Assembly (NCBI GenBank): GCA_035048495.1
Contig: JASUTR010000082.1
Location: 1-64,000 of the forward strand
Direction: 5' to 3'
Source: Euptelea pleiosperma
Lineage: Eukaryota > Streptophyta > Magnoliopsida > Ranunculales > Eupteleaceae
DNA length: 64,000 nt
Shown: in pieces, positions 28,099 through 39,750 of the stretch
Numbering within the stretch: position 1 is the first letter of the stretch
Layout: every line of letters begins with the position of its first letter
Program-made: the position numbers and the translations under genes
Notes under the pieces: generated by a model
What the model saw: only the letters and a program-made list of their open reading frames with translations
Told to the model about the DNA's origin: nothing
Databases searched by the model: none

Positions 28099-28895
28099 TT
28101 AGGCTTCAAACACCTAGGGATTTGTGTGTAATAGGTCTATGCATAATTGAGTTGTGTATGATAGAATGGTATTAGAGCACAGTCAGTAGATTACCCTAGT
28201 GACCCGTGTAATGGAGACCATTAAAGGATCTGGTTAATTTGTCTATTCTTGTTATGGAGACCGTTACCTTTTAGTATATATATTAGAGACACTTAGAAAT
28301 ACTATAATCTAGAGCACTCTGATTGTTTGTAATACTTATAAATAGTGATTGTATACTATTGTTTGTTAGTATATTATTATAATACTTGATTTTATATTAT
28401 GCTTGACTATGTCGCAAACCTGACACTGCCACACCTTTTCAAAGAGATCGTGACAGAATGGTATGTTGACAGAATTATATCCTCAGATGATCTTAATTGA
28501 ACAGTCTGACTATTTTGACTAGTAGGCCAGTTGACTAGCATGACCAGTTTGAGTGGAAGATAGATTTATTAGTTTTACCAGCTGATTAGGTCGATTAGAT
28601 TGATCAAGTTTACCAGTTTGATTAAGGTTGACTATATTGACTAGTTTGACCAGCATAGTTATGTTGACTAGACGTAGATGACTAATTTGCCTGGATTGGA
28701 CTAGATTGGTGTAGATGACCAGTTTGGCTAGGTTTACTATATTGATTAAGTTGGCTAATCTGACTGTGTGTAGCTATAAAGTTTGTCAACCAATCTAATT
28801 AGGTTTGGCTAAATTGATTAGTTAACTAATCAGATGTGACAGACTAAATTGAGAATTTCTTTGAGTGGGTTCGAATTTCGAGGACGAAATTTTCT

Positions 28896-28910
28896 TTAAG
28901 GGGGGTAGAT
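28896..28910 (+). other. Polypurine tract of the first element
   Basis: TTAAGGGGGGTAGAT lies directly before the TG of the 3' LTR at 28911. This is the expected place and composition for plus-strand priming. Confidence 0.9.
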
Positions 28911-30239
28911 TGTAATACCCTGAACTTTCGTTCTAGGGTATTATGGTAAATTCACCTAAGAATGGAAACCTAAACCTTTTTCAGACTTCTATTATTGTTT
29001 TTATGGTTTAATATCATTGTTGAGTATGTATATTTAATTTGGTTTCATTCTGACAACTTTGAAAAACCTGCTATTTTTGAAACTCGCTATTTAGGGCTAA
29101 ATTTCTTACTAAAAATAATGAATCATAACTTGCAGGGGACTTTTTCTTTCCCCAGCTAACAATCTAGAACTTTTATAAAAAAATTATTTTGTGGGCCCGA
29201 GACACCAAAAATATTCTTATTTTAACCTTCTCAACTTATCCGAGAAATTTTGAACATTTTCTGAGACATGAAAACTCTAGTCGAAGATTTTAGGAGATTT
29301 TGACAAAAATAGTATTTTTGTAATTTTTGAACTTCCTACCATTCGCATATTTTTTAAAAATAATACTTAATTATATTTTATTTATTTAATAGGCGTGTGG
29401 GACCCGCGAATCACTTTCGGGTCATTCCGATGTCATTTGACACTTTTCTAGGGTTTTGAACGTTTTTATGATTTGTGTGTGTGACATGTGTCAATACCTT
29501 ATTGTATGAACTTTTAAATTATATAATATAGTTTGATTGAATTAATTAATAATTATTTGTGTTATGATTGTTGGGTGGGCCCTTATGGCCAATCTAGAAG
29601 TCTTTTGGGCTTAATAATATTCTTAAATGAAGCCTATTGATGTATATGGGCCTTGGGCCCATTCTTAACTCATTAATAGTGTAAAATATAAGTTTTTGAG
29701 GGTTGAAAAAGTCATCCCTTTGATAGTTACGAATTTCAACAAAATAGAAACCCTAATCCTTCCCTAAACCTATTTATTAAAAACCCTAAAGCTTTAGAAG
29801 CTTTCACAAACCCAACTCCATCGAAGAATAGAGCAAGCTCCATTAAACCTTCATCCGGGCACCGATCGCACTCGAGCAAGAAGGGAGAATTGACGGGGAC
29901 TCCGATTTGAAGAACATACTCCGAGGAGAGGACGATCCGACGACTTTTAAATTTAAAGAAATTTTTGATTTTCATTAAAGTTCAAGAAACCTTGAGGTAA
30001 GTGCGCTTGATCCATCCTATACTTGTTTTTCTTCAAGATTTGTTTTTCTTTCATTAGATAATGGTTAATACTCATTATAAATTAATTTTAATAATATTTA
30101 CTATATTCTTATTGGGTTGATCTTTGTTTTGGGCCACCATGATGGGTTTGGCCATGGTCTATTTTGTACCTATAACGGATGACTATGTTCTTATCATTTT
30201 TGTTGTACTTTTATGATTTAAATATTTTTATATTATTTT

Positions 30240-31100
30240 TTTCTAAATACCTCTTTAAATCTATTTTCCAAAACCGTTTAGTTTGTATTTTTCTGATTTT
30301 TATTGATTAAGTTATGAATTTTCTAAGTTGTATGACTTTACCAAAACACCTAGAATTTTAGATTTTACACGGTCCGATTCACTTGGGATTTTGATCTATA
30401 TTTTTAACCTAAATATTTTTTTAATTATTTTTCATGGATACCTATATCAATCTAATTTCTAGAACCTTTGAGTTTATATTTTTCTGATTTGTATTGATTA
30501 AGTTATGATTTTTCAAACGTGCTGGACTTTTCTGTAAAACCCAGAATTCTAGATTTTACACGGTCCACTTTACCTGAGATTTCGATCCATATTTTTAATC
30601 TAAATATTTTTATAATTATTTTTCACAGATACTTCTATCAATTTAGTTTCTAGAACCTTTGAGTTTATATTTTTCTGATCTGTATTGATTAAGTTATGAT
30701 TTTTCAAACGTACTGGACTTTTCTGTAAAACCCAGAATTCCAGATTTTACACGGTCCACTTTACCTGAGATTTCGATCCATATTTTTAACCTAAATATTT
30801 TTCTAATTATTTTTCACAGATACATCTATCAATCTAGTTTCTATAACCTTTGAGTTTGTATTTTTCTGATATGTATTGATTAAGTTATGAGTTTTAAATG
30901 TGCGGGACTTTTCTGTATCCCAGATTCTGTCTGGCCCAATTAATTAAGATTTTTGACCTATATTTTGAATCCGAATATTTTTCTATTTATTTTTTTCTAA
31001 AATCTCTGTAAATCTAGTTTTTAAATCCATTGAGTTTATATTTTTCTAATTCATATTTATTTAGTTATGATTTTTATAATGCAGTATATTTTTTTTGTAA
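30240..31100 (+). repeat. ~191-bp tandem repeats inside 3' LTR (five copies)
   Basis: The same anchor recurs at 30281, 30472, 30663, 30854 and 31034. Compared with the 5' LTR one unit is missing, which accounts for almost all of the 187-bp LTR length difference. Confidence 0.9.
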
Positions 31101-31174
31101 AAAACCTATTAATTGTTCGTGGTTCGGTCATGATTATTAACTATTAAGGTTTTAACCTTGTTGTTTGACTAAAT

Positions 31175-31626
31175 CCTAGATGGTTTGACCTATACCTGTA
31201 TGCATGGGGATCCCACCCATGTGTCTTGGATCTCTCATAGGGTTCGGCCAAGTGTCTTGGATCCCTCTTTAGGGTTCGACCTTGTGTCATGGATCCCTCA
31301 TAGAGTTCGGCCATGGCGTGTTGGATTCTCTTACGATTTTCATTTATATTATTTATCGATGTTGATTGTGATATTTGGTCATGTCTTATTGACTATTATA
31401 CCTAGATGGTTCGACCTATACTTGTATGCATGGGGATCCCACCCATGTGTCTTGGATCCCTCATAGGGTTCGGCCAAGTGTCTTGGATCCCTCTTTAGGG
31501 TTCGACCTTGTGTCATGGATCCCTCATAGGGTTCGGCCATGGTGTGTTGGATTGTCTCGTGATTTCTACTTATATTGTTAATCTGTGTTGATCACGACCT
31601 TCGGTGATTGTTACATGGTATTCATG
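31175..31626 (+). repeat. 226-bp tandem duplication inside 3' LTR
   Basis: TGCATGGGGATCCC occurs at 31201 and 31427, 226 bp apart, as in the 5' LTR. The duplication therefore predates this insertion. Confidence 0.9.
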
Positions 31627-32544
31627 GTTAACCATAATTCGTTCCTATGTTATTACTTTTGATGATCATGTTTCATTTTGTATTCTTATTTAAATGTTAA
31701 ATACATGTGTGCTTATGCCATGTAGCCTTGTACTATCTTGTTGTCATACCATGATCATCACATCATTTCATATAAGGGGTGCATAAGGGAACGGGGTTGA
31801 AGTATATTATATACGTTATATTGGTTTTATCAATTAATCAGGGTTCGGTACCCTAGGGTGAAAGGCCCAAGACGTTATTATATCCTGCAGATGGGTCAAT
31901 GAGACCGCTCCCAGTGCGGGAAGGAGATGGAGACCCTATGTGGTTATGGGTACTAGTTGCATTGGCATCCCTTACTCATCTGCATTCATCCTCATATTCA
32001 TGCCATCTTTATTATACGATTGAGATGCATACCTTGATTAAAAAACTTGTATAGTATGATATCATACCATGCACACTGTTGTATTACTGGGCCTCGGCTC
32101 ACGGTGCTACACCGATACCATTTTCAGATTTTGAGGAGCCGGGTACGTGAGATGATTTTGAGACGAAAGACTCCGGTGCATTCGAGGAGATCGGCGAGGA
32201 TTTGGGAGTCGATCCCACACTTTAGAAAGTTGTATTTGATTATTTTATAACATTATTTATTTATTTTCACGGGCATGTAAGCCTTTGATTGAGAGTATGT
32301 TCTCACTTCCATCTCTTCATATTTAGTTGATTGATTGAATTATTTGAATTATAAATTATTTAAATTATTTGTTTCCTACATCTACTCTTCTTTTTTTTCT
32401 TAGTGGGTTTTCGAATGAACCTTAGTAGTCTAATTGACCTAATTGGACCACTAGGGGACATTCATGGATCACCTCTGGGTTCGGATACGGGTCGATCCAC
32501 GGATTTTTGGGTCGTATTTGGGTATCCGGATTCGGGGCGTGACA

Positions 32545-32549
32545 CCAAC
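32545..32549. repeat. Target site duplication, right copy (CCAAC)
   Basis: CCAAC follows the 3' LTR end directly and leads into ACTTCAAATGTGTTG, the continuation of the monomer that was cut at 24262. Confidence 0.97.
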
Positions 32550-35500
32550 ACTTCAAATGTGTTGAAACAATAGTAATGGAAGAATTCGAGTCTAATTACG
32601 AGGTTCGGTTGCGAAAAAGTCACAAGTTATAGGCTTCGGAATGTAACATACAAACTGAGTCCAATTTGAGACGTTGACGCACGGATGGAGCTAACTTGTT
32701 TCGACAGTGATAAATCTTGTTCCAACACTTCAATTGTGTTGAAACAATTGTAATGGAAGAATTCGAGTCTAATTACGAGGTCCGGTTGCGAAAAAGCCAC
32801 AAGTTATAGGCTTCGGAATGTAACACACAAACTGAGTCTAATTTGAGACGTTGACGCACGGATGAAGCAAACTTGTTTTGACTGTCACGAATCATGTTTC
32901 AACACTTCAAATGTGTTGCAACAATAGTAATGGAAGAGTTTGAGTCCAATTACGAGGTCCGGTTGCGAAAAAGTCACAAGTTATAGGCTTCCGAATGTAA
33001 CACACAAACTGAATCCAATTTGAGACGTTGACGCACGGATGGAGCTCACTTGTTTCGCCTATCCCAAATCTTGTTCCAATACTTCAAATGTGTTGAAACA
33101 ATAATAATGGAAGAGTTTGAGTTCAATTACGAGGTCCGAATGCGAAAAAGTCACAAGTTATAGGCTTCGGAATGTAACACACAAACTGAGTCCAATTTGA
33201 GACGTTGACGCACGGATGGAGCTAACTTGTTTTGACTATCACGAATCTTGTTTCAACTCTTCAAATGTGTTGCAACAATAGTAATGGAAGAGTTTGAGTC
33301 CAATTACGAGGTCCGGTTGCGAAAAATTCACAAGTTATAGGCTTCGGAATGTAACACACAAACTGAGTCCAATTTGAGACGTTGACGCACGGATGGAGCT
33401 AACTTGTTTCGACAGTCATAAATCTTGTTCAAACACTTCAAATGTTTTGAAACAATTGTAATGGAAGAATTCGAGTCTAATTACGAGGTCCGGTTGCGAA
33501 AAAGTCACAAGTTATAGGCTTCGGAATGTAACACACAAACTGAGTCCAATTTGAGACGTTCACAAACGGATGGAGCTAACTTGTTTCGACTGTCCCGAAT
33601 CTTGTTCCAACACTTCAAATGTGTTGAAACAATAGTAATGGAAGAATTCGAGTCTAATTACGAGGTTCGGTTGCGAAAAAGTCACAAGTTATAGGCTTCG
33701 GAATGTAACATACAAACTGAGTCCAATTTGAGACGTTGACGCACGGATGGAGCTAACTTGTTTCGACAGTGATAAATCTTGTTCCAACACTTCAATTGTG
33801 TTGAAACAATTGTAATGGAAGAATTCGAGTCTAATTACGAGGTCCGGTTGTGAAAAAGTCACAAGTTATAGGCTTCGGAATGTAACATACAAACTGAGTC
33901 CAATTTGAGACGTTGACGCACGGATGGAGCTAACTTGTTTTGACTGTCACGAATCATGTTTCAACACTTCCAATGTGTTGCAACAATAGTAATGGAAGAG
34001 TTTGAGTCCAATTACGAGGTCCGGTTGCGAAAAAGTCACAAGTTATATGCTTCGGAATGTAACACACAAACTGAATCCAATTTGAGACGTTGACGCACGG
34101 ATGGAGCTAACTTGTTTCGCCTATCCCGAATCTTGTTCCAATACTTCAAATGTGTTGAAACAATAATAATGGAGGAGTTTGAGTTCAATTACGAGGTCCG
34201 ATTGCGAAAAAGTCACAAGTTATAGGCTTCGGAATGTAACACACAAACTGAGTCCAATTTGAGACGTTGACGCACGGATGGAGCTAACTTGTTTTGACTA
34301 TCACGAATCTTGTTTCAACACTTCAAATGTGTTGCAACAATAGTAATGGAAGAGTTTGAGTCCAATTACGAGGTCCGGTTGCGAAAAATTCACAAGTTAT
34401 AGGCTTCGGAATGTAACACACAAACTGAGTCCAATTTGAGACGTTGACGCACTGATGGAGCTAACTTGTTTCGACAGTCATAAATCTTGTTCAAACACTT
34501 CAAATGTTTTGAAACAATTGTAATGGAAGAATTCGAGTCTAATTACGAGGTCCGGTTGCGAAAAAGTCACAAGTTATAGGCTTCGGAATGTAACACACAA
34601 ACTGAGTCCAATTTGAGACGTTCACGAACGGATGGAGCTAACTTGTTTCGACTGTCCCGAATCTTGTTCCAACACTTCAAATGTGTTGAAACAATAGTAA
34701 TGGAAGAATTCGAGTCTAATTACGAGGTTCGGTTGCGAAAAAGTCACAAGTTATAGGCTTCGGAATGTAACATACAAACTGAGTCCAATTTGAGACGTTG
34801 ACGCACGGATGGAGCTAACTTGTTTCGACAGTGATAAATCTTGTTCCAACACTTCAATTGTGTTGAAACAATTGTAATGGAAGAATTCGAGTCTAATTAC
34901 GAGGTCCGGTTGTGAAAAAGTCACAAGTTATAGGCTTCGGAATGTAACACACAAACTGAGTCCAATTTGAGACGTTGACGCACGGATGGAGCTAACTTGT
35001 TTTGACTGTCACGAATCTTGTTTCAACACTTCAAATGTGTTGCAATGATAGTAATCGAAGAGTTTGAGTCCAATTACGAGGTCCGGTTGCGAAAAAGTCA
35101 CAAGTTATAGGCTTCGGAATGTAACACACAAACTGAGTCCAATTTGAGACGTTCACGCACGGATGGAGCTAACTTGTTTCGACTGTCCCGAATCTTGTTC
35201 CAACAATTCCAATGTGTTGAAACAATAGTAATGGAAGAATTCGAGTCTAATTACGACGTTCGGTTGCGAAAAAGTCACAAGTTATAGGCTTCGGAATGTA
35301 ACATACAAACTGAGTCCAATTTGAGACGTTGACGCACGGATGGAGCTAACTTGTTTCGACAGTGATAAATCTTGTTCCAACACTTCAATTGTGTTGAAAC
35401 AATTGTAATGGAAGAATTCGAGTCTAATTACGAGGTCCGGTTGCGAAAAAGCCACAAGTTATAGGCTTCGGAATGTAACACACAAACTGAGTCTAATTTG

Positions 35501-38249
35501 AGACGTTGACGCACGGATGAAGCAAACTTGTTTTGACTGTCACGAATCATGTTTCAACACTTCAAATGTGTTGCAACAATAGTAATGGAAGAGTTTGAGT
35601 CCAATTACGAGGTCCGGTTGCGAAAAAGTCACAAGTTATAGGCTTCGGAATGTAACACACAAACTGAATCCAATTTGAGACGTTGACGCACGGATGGAGC
35701 TCACTTGTTTCGCCTATCCCAAATCTTGTTCCAATACTTCAAATGTGTTGAAACAATAATAATGGAAGAGTTTGAGTTCAATTACGAGGTCCGATTGCGA
35801 AAAAGTCACAAGTTATAGGCTTCGGAATGTAACACACAAACTGAGTCCAATTTGAGACGTTGACGCACGGATGGAGCTAACTTGTTTTGACTATCACGAA
35901 TCTTGTTTCAACACTTCAAATGTGTTGCAACAATAGTAATGGAAGAGTTTGAGTCCAATTACGAGGTCCGGTTGCGAAAAATTCACAAGTTATAGGCTTC
36001 GGAATGTAACACACAAACTGAGTCCAATTTGAGACGTTGACGCACTGATGGAGCTAACTTGTTTCGACAGTCATAAATCTTGTTCAAACACTTCAAATGT
36101 TTTGAAACAATTGTAATGGAAGAATTCGAGTCTAATTACGAGGTCCGGTTGCGAAAAAGTCACAAGTTATAGGCTTCGGAATGTAACACACAAACTGAGT
36201 CCAATTTGAGACGTTCACGAACGGATGGAGCTAACTTGTTTCGACTGTCCCGAATCTTGTTCCAACACTTCAAATGTGTTGAAACAATAGTAATGGAAGA
36301 ATTCGAGTCTAATTACGAGGTTCGGTTGCGAAAAAGTCACAAGTTATAGGCTTCGGAATGTAACATACAAACTGAGTCCAATTTGAGACGTTGACGCACG
36401 GATGGAGCTAACTTGTTTCGACAGTGATAAATCTTGTTCCAACACTTCAATTGTGTTGAAACAATTGTAATGGAAGAATTCGAGTCTAATTACGAGGTCC
36501 GGTTGTGAAAAAGTCACAAGTTATAGGCTTCGGAATGTAACACACAAACTGAGTCCAATTTGAGACGTTGACGCACGGATGGAGCTAACTTGTTTTGACT
36601 GTCACGAATCTTGTTTCAACACTTCAAATGTGTTGCAATGATAGTAATCGAAGAGTTTGAGTCCAATTACGAGGTCCGGTTGCGAAAAAGTCACAAGTTA
36701 TAGGCTTCGGAATGTAACACACAAACTGAGTCCAATTTGAGACGTTCACGCACGGATGGAGCTAACTTGTTTCGACTGTCCCGAATCTTGTTCCAACAAT
36801 TCCAATGTGTTGAAACAATAGTAATGGAAGAATTCGAGTCTAATTACGACGTTCGGTTGCGAAAAAGTCACAAGTTATAGGCTTCGGAATGTAACATACA
36901 AACTGAGTCCAATTTGAGACGTTGACGCACGGATGGAGCTAACTTGTTTCGACAGTGATAAATCTTGTTCCAACACTTCAATTGTGTTGAAACAATTGTA
37001 ATGGAAGAATTCGAGTCTAATTACGAGGTCCGGTTGCGAAAAAGCCACAAGTTATAGGCTTCGGAATGTAACACACAAACTGAGTCTAATTTGAGACGTT
37101 GACGCACGGATGAAGCAAACTTGTTTTGACTGTCACGAATCATGTTTCAACACTTCAAATGTGTTGCAACAATAGTAATGGAAGAGTTTGAGTCCAATTA
37201 CGAGGTCCGGTTGCGAAAAAGTCACAAGTTATAGGCTTCGGAATGTAACACACAAACTGAATCCAATTTGAGACGTTGACGCACGGATGGAGCTCACTTG
37301 TTTCGCCTATCCCAAATCTTGTTCCAATACTTCAAATGTGTTGAAACAATAATAATGGAAGAGTTTGAGTTCAATTACGAGGTCCGATTGCGAAAAAGTC
37401 ACAAGTTATAGGCTTCGGAATGTAACACACAAACTGAGTCCAATTTGAGACGTTGACGCACGGATGGAGCTAACTTGTTTTGACTATCACGAATCTTGTT
37501 TCAACTCTTCAAATGTGTTGCAACAATAGTAATGGAAGAGTTTGAGTCCAATTACGAGGTCCGGTTGCGAAAAATTCACAAGTTATAGGCTTCGGAATGT
37601 AACACACAAACTGAGTCCAATTTGAGACGTTGACGCACGGATGGAGCTAACTTGTTTCAACAGTCATAAATCTTGTTCAAACACTTCAAATGTTTTGAAA
37701 CAATTGTAATGGAAGAATTCGAGTCTAATTACGAGGTCCGGTTGCGAAAAAGTCACAAGTTATAGGCTTCGGAATGTAACACACAAACTGAGTCCAATTT
37801 GAGACGTTCACGAACGGATGGAGCTAACTTGTTTCGACTGTCCCGAATCTTGTTCCAACACTTCAAATGTGTTGAAACAATAGTAATGGAAGAATTCGAG
37901 TCTAATTACGAGGTTCGGTTGCGAAAAAGTCACAAGTTATAGGCTTCGGAATGTAACATACAAACTGAGTCCAATTTGAGACGTTGACGCACGGATGGAG
38001 CTAACTTGTTTTGACTGTCACGAATCATGTTTCAACACTTCCAATGTGTTGCAACAATAGTAATGGAAGAGTTTGAGTCCAATTACGAGGTCCGGTTGCG
38101 AAAAAGTCACAAGTTATATGCTTCGGAATGTAACACACAAACTGAATCCAATTTGAGACGTTGACGCACGGATGGAGCTAACTTGTTTCGCCTATCCCGA
38201 ATCTTGTTCCAATACTTCAAATGTGTTGAAACAATAATAATGGAGGAGT

Positions 38250-39750
38250 TTGAGTTCAATTACGAGGTCCGATTGCGAAAAAGTCACAAGTTATAGGCTT
38301 CGGAATGTAACACACAAACTGAGTCCAATTTGAGACGTTGACGCACGGATGGAGCTAACTTGTTTTGACTATCACGAATCTTGTTTCAACACTTCAAATG
38401 TGTTGCAACAATAGTAATGGAAGAGTTTGAGTCCAATTACGAGGTCCGGTTGCGAAAAATTCACAAGTTATAGGCTTCGGAATGTAACACACAAACTGAG
38501 TCCAATTTGAGACGTTGACGCACTGATGGAGCTAACTTGTTTCGACAGTCATAAATCTTGTTCAAACACTTCAAATGTTTTGAAACAATTGTAATGGAAG
38601 AATTCGAGTCTAATTACGAGGTCCGGTTGCGAAAAAGTCACAAGTTATAGGCTTCGGAATGTAACACACAAACTGAGTCCAATTTGAGACGTTCACGAAC
38701 GGATGGAGCTAACTTGTTTCGACTGTCCCGAATCTTGTTCCAACACTTCAAATGTGTTGAAACAATAGTAATGGAAGAATTCGAGTCTAATTACGAGGTT
38801 CGGTTGCGAAAAAGTCACAAGTTATAGGCTTCGGAATGTAACATACAAACTGAGTCCAATTTGAGACGTTGACGCACGGATGGAGCTAACTTGTTTCGAC
38901 AGTGATAAATCTTGTTCCAACACATCAATTGTGTTGAAACAATTGTAATGGAAGAATTCGAGTCTAATTACGAGGTCCGGTTGTGAAAAAGTCACAAGTT
39001 ATAGGCTTCGGAATGTAACACACAAACTGAGTCCAATTTGAGACGTTGACGCACGGATGGAGCTAACTTGTTTTGACTGTCACGAATCTTGTTTCAACAC
39101 TTCAAATGTGTTGCAATGATAGTAATCGAAGAGTTTGAGTCCAATTACGAGGTCCGGTTGCGAAAAAGTCACAAGTTATAGGCTTCGGAATGTAACACAC
39201 AAACTGAGTCCAATTTGAGACGTTCACGCACGGATGGAGCTAACTTGTTTCGACTGTCCCGAATCTTGTTCCAACAATTCCAATGTGTTGAAACAATAGT
39301 AATGGAAGAATTCGAGTCTAATTACGACGTTCGGTTGCGAAAAAGTCACAAGTTATAGGCTTCGGAATGTAACATACAAACTGAGTCCAATTTGAGACGT
39401 TGACGCACGGATGGAGCTAACTTGTTTCGACAGTGATAAATCTTGTTCCAACACTTCAATTGTGTTGAAACAATTGTAATGGAAGAATTCGAGTCTAATT
39501 ACGAGGTCCGGTTGCGAAAAAGCCACAAGTTATAGGCTTCGGAATGTAACACACAAACTGAGTCTAATTTGAGACGTTGACGCACGGATGAAGCAAACTT
39601 GTTTTGACTGTCACGAATCATGTTTCAACACTTCAAATGTGTTGCAACAATAGTAATGGAAGAGTTTGAGTCCAATTACGAGGTCCGGTTGCGAAAAAGT
39701 CACAAGTTATAGGCTTCGGAATGTAACACACAAACTGAATCCAATTTGAG
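38250..39750. repeat. Duplicated satellite block B, copy 1
   Basis: This ~1.5-kb block recurs at about 42850-44350 at an offset of exactly 4602 bp (26 monomers). Shared rare variants include CACATCAATTGTG at 38921 and 43523, GCACTGATGG in the preceding monomers, and GATGAAG at 39587 and 44189. Limits are approximate. Confidence 0.8.

Larger units (their letters stand above)
28084..28910 (+). mobile_element. Internal region without genes (827 bp)
   Basis: No open frame of useful length and no retrotransposon protein motif is visible. After the primer site come two decayed look-alikes of the LTR-primer junction (TGGTATTAGAGC at 28167-28178 and CGTGACAGAATGGTAT at 28449-28464). From about 28490 to 28830 the sequence is a run of short degenerate TTGACTAG/TTGACCAG-like motifs. 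The final ~50 bp resemble the end of a pol frame, suggesting the coding domain was lost by deletion. The element can only have moved with proteins supplied in trans. Confidence 0.85.
24263..32544 (+). mobile_element. Complete non-autonomous LTR retrotransposon (Tekay/Del-like Ty3/gypsy derivative)
   Basis: The element is 8282 bp: LTR 3821 bp, internal region 827 bp, LTR 3634 bp. Both LTRs begin TGTAATACCCTGAAC and end GGGGCGTGACA. A primer site for initiator tRNA-Met follows the 5' LTR and a purine tract precedes the 3' LTR, giving plus-strand orientation. No gag, protease, reverse transcriptase or integrase remains. The last internal bases (GAATTTCGAGGACGAAAT followed by the purine tract) resemble the pol end of plant Tekay/Del chromoviruses, and very long LTRs also fit that lineage; this assignment is inference. 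By hand I count about 13 substitutions and 4 single-base indels between LTRs, plus one 191-bp unit difference, so the insertion is recent. Confidence 0.95.
28911..32544 (+). repeat. 3' LTR (3634 bp)
   Basis: Near-identical to the 5' LTR. It lacks one ~191-bp tandem unit; scattered single-base differences include A/T in GA(T/A)TGGAAACC and an extra G in GCCGG(G)TACGTG. Its end GTGACA at 32541-32544 abuts the right target duplication. The frames at 29736-29975, 31185-31466 and 32047-32250 are LTR sequence, not genes. Confidence 0.96.
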
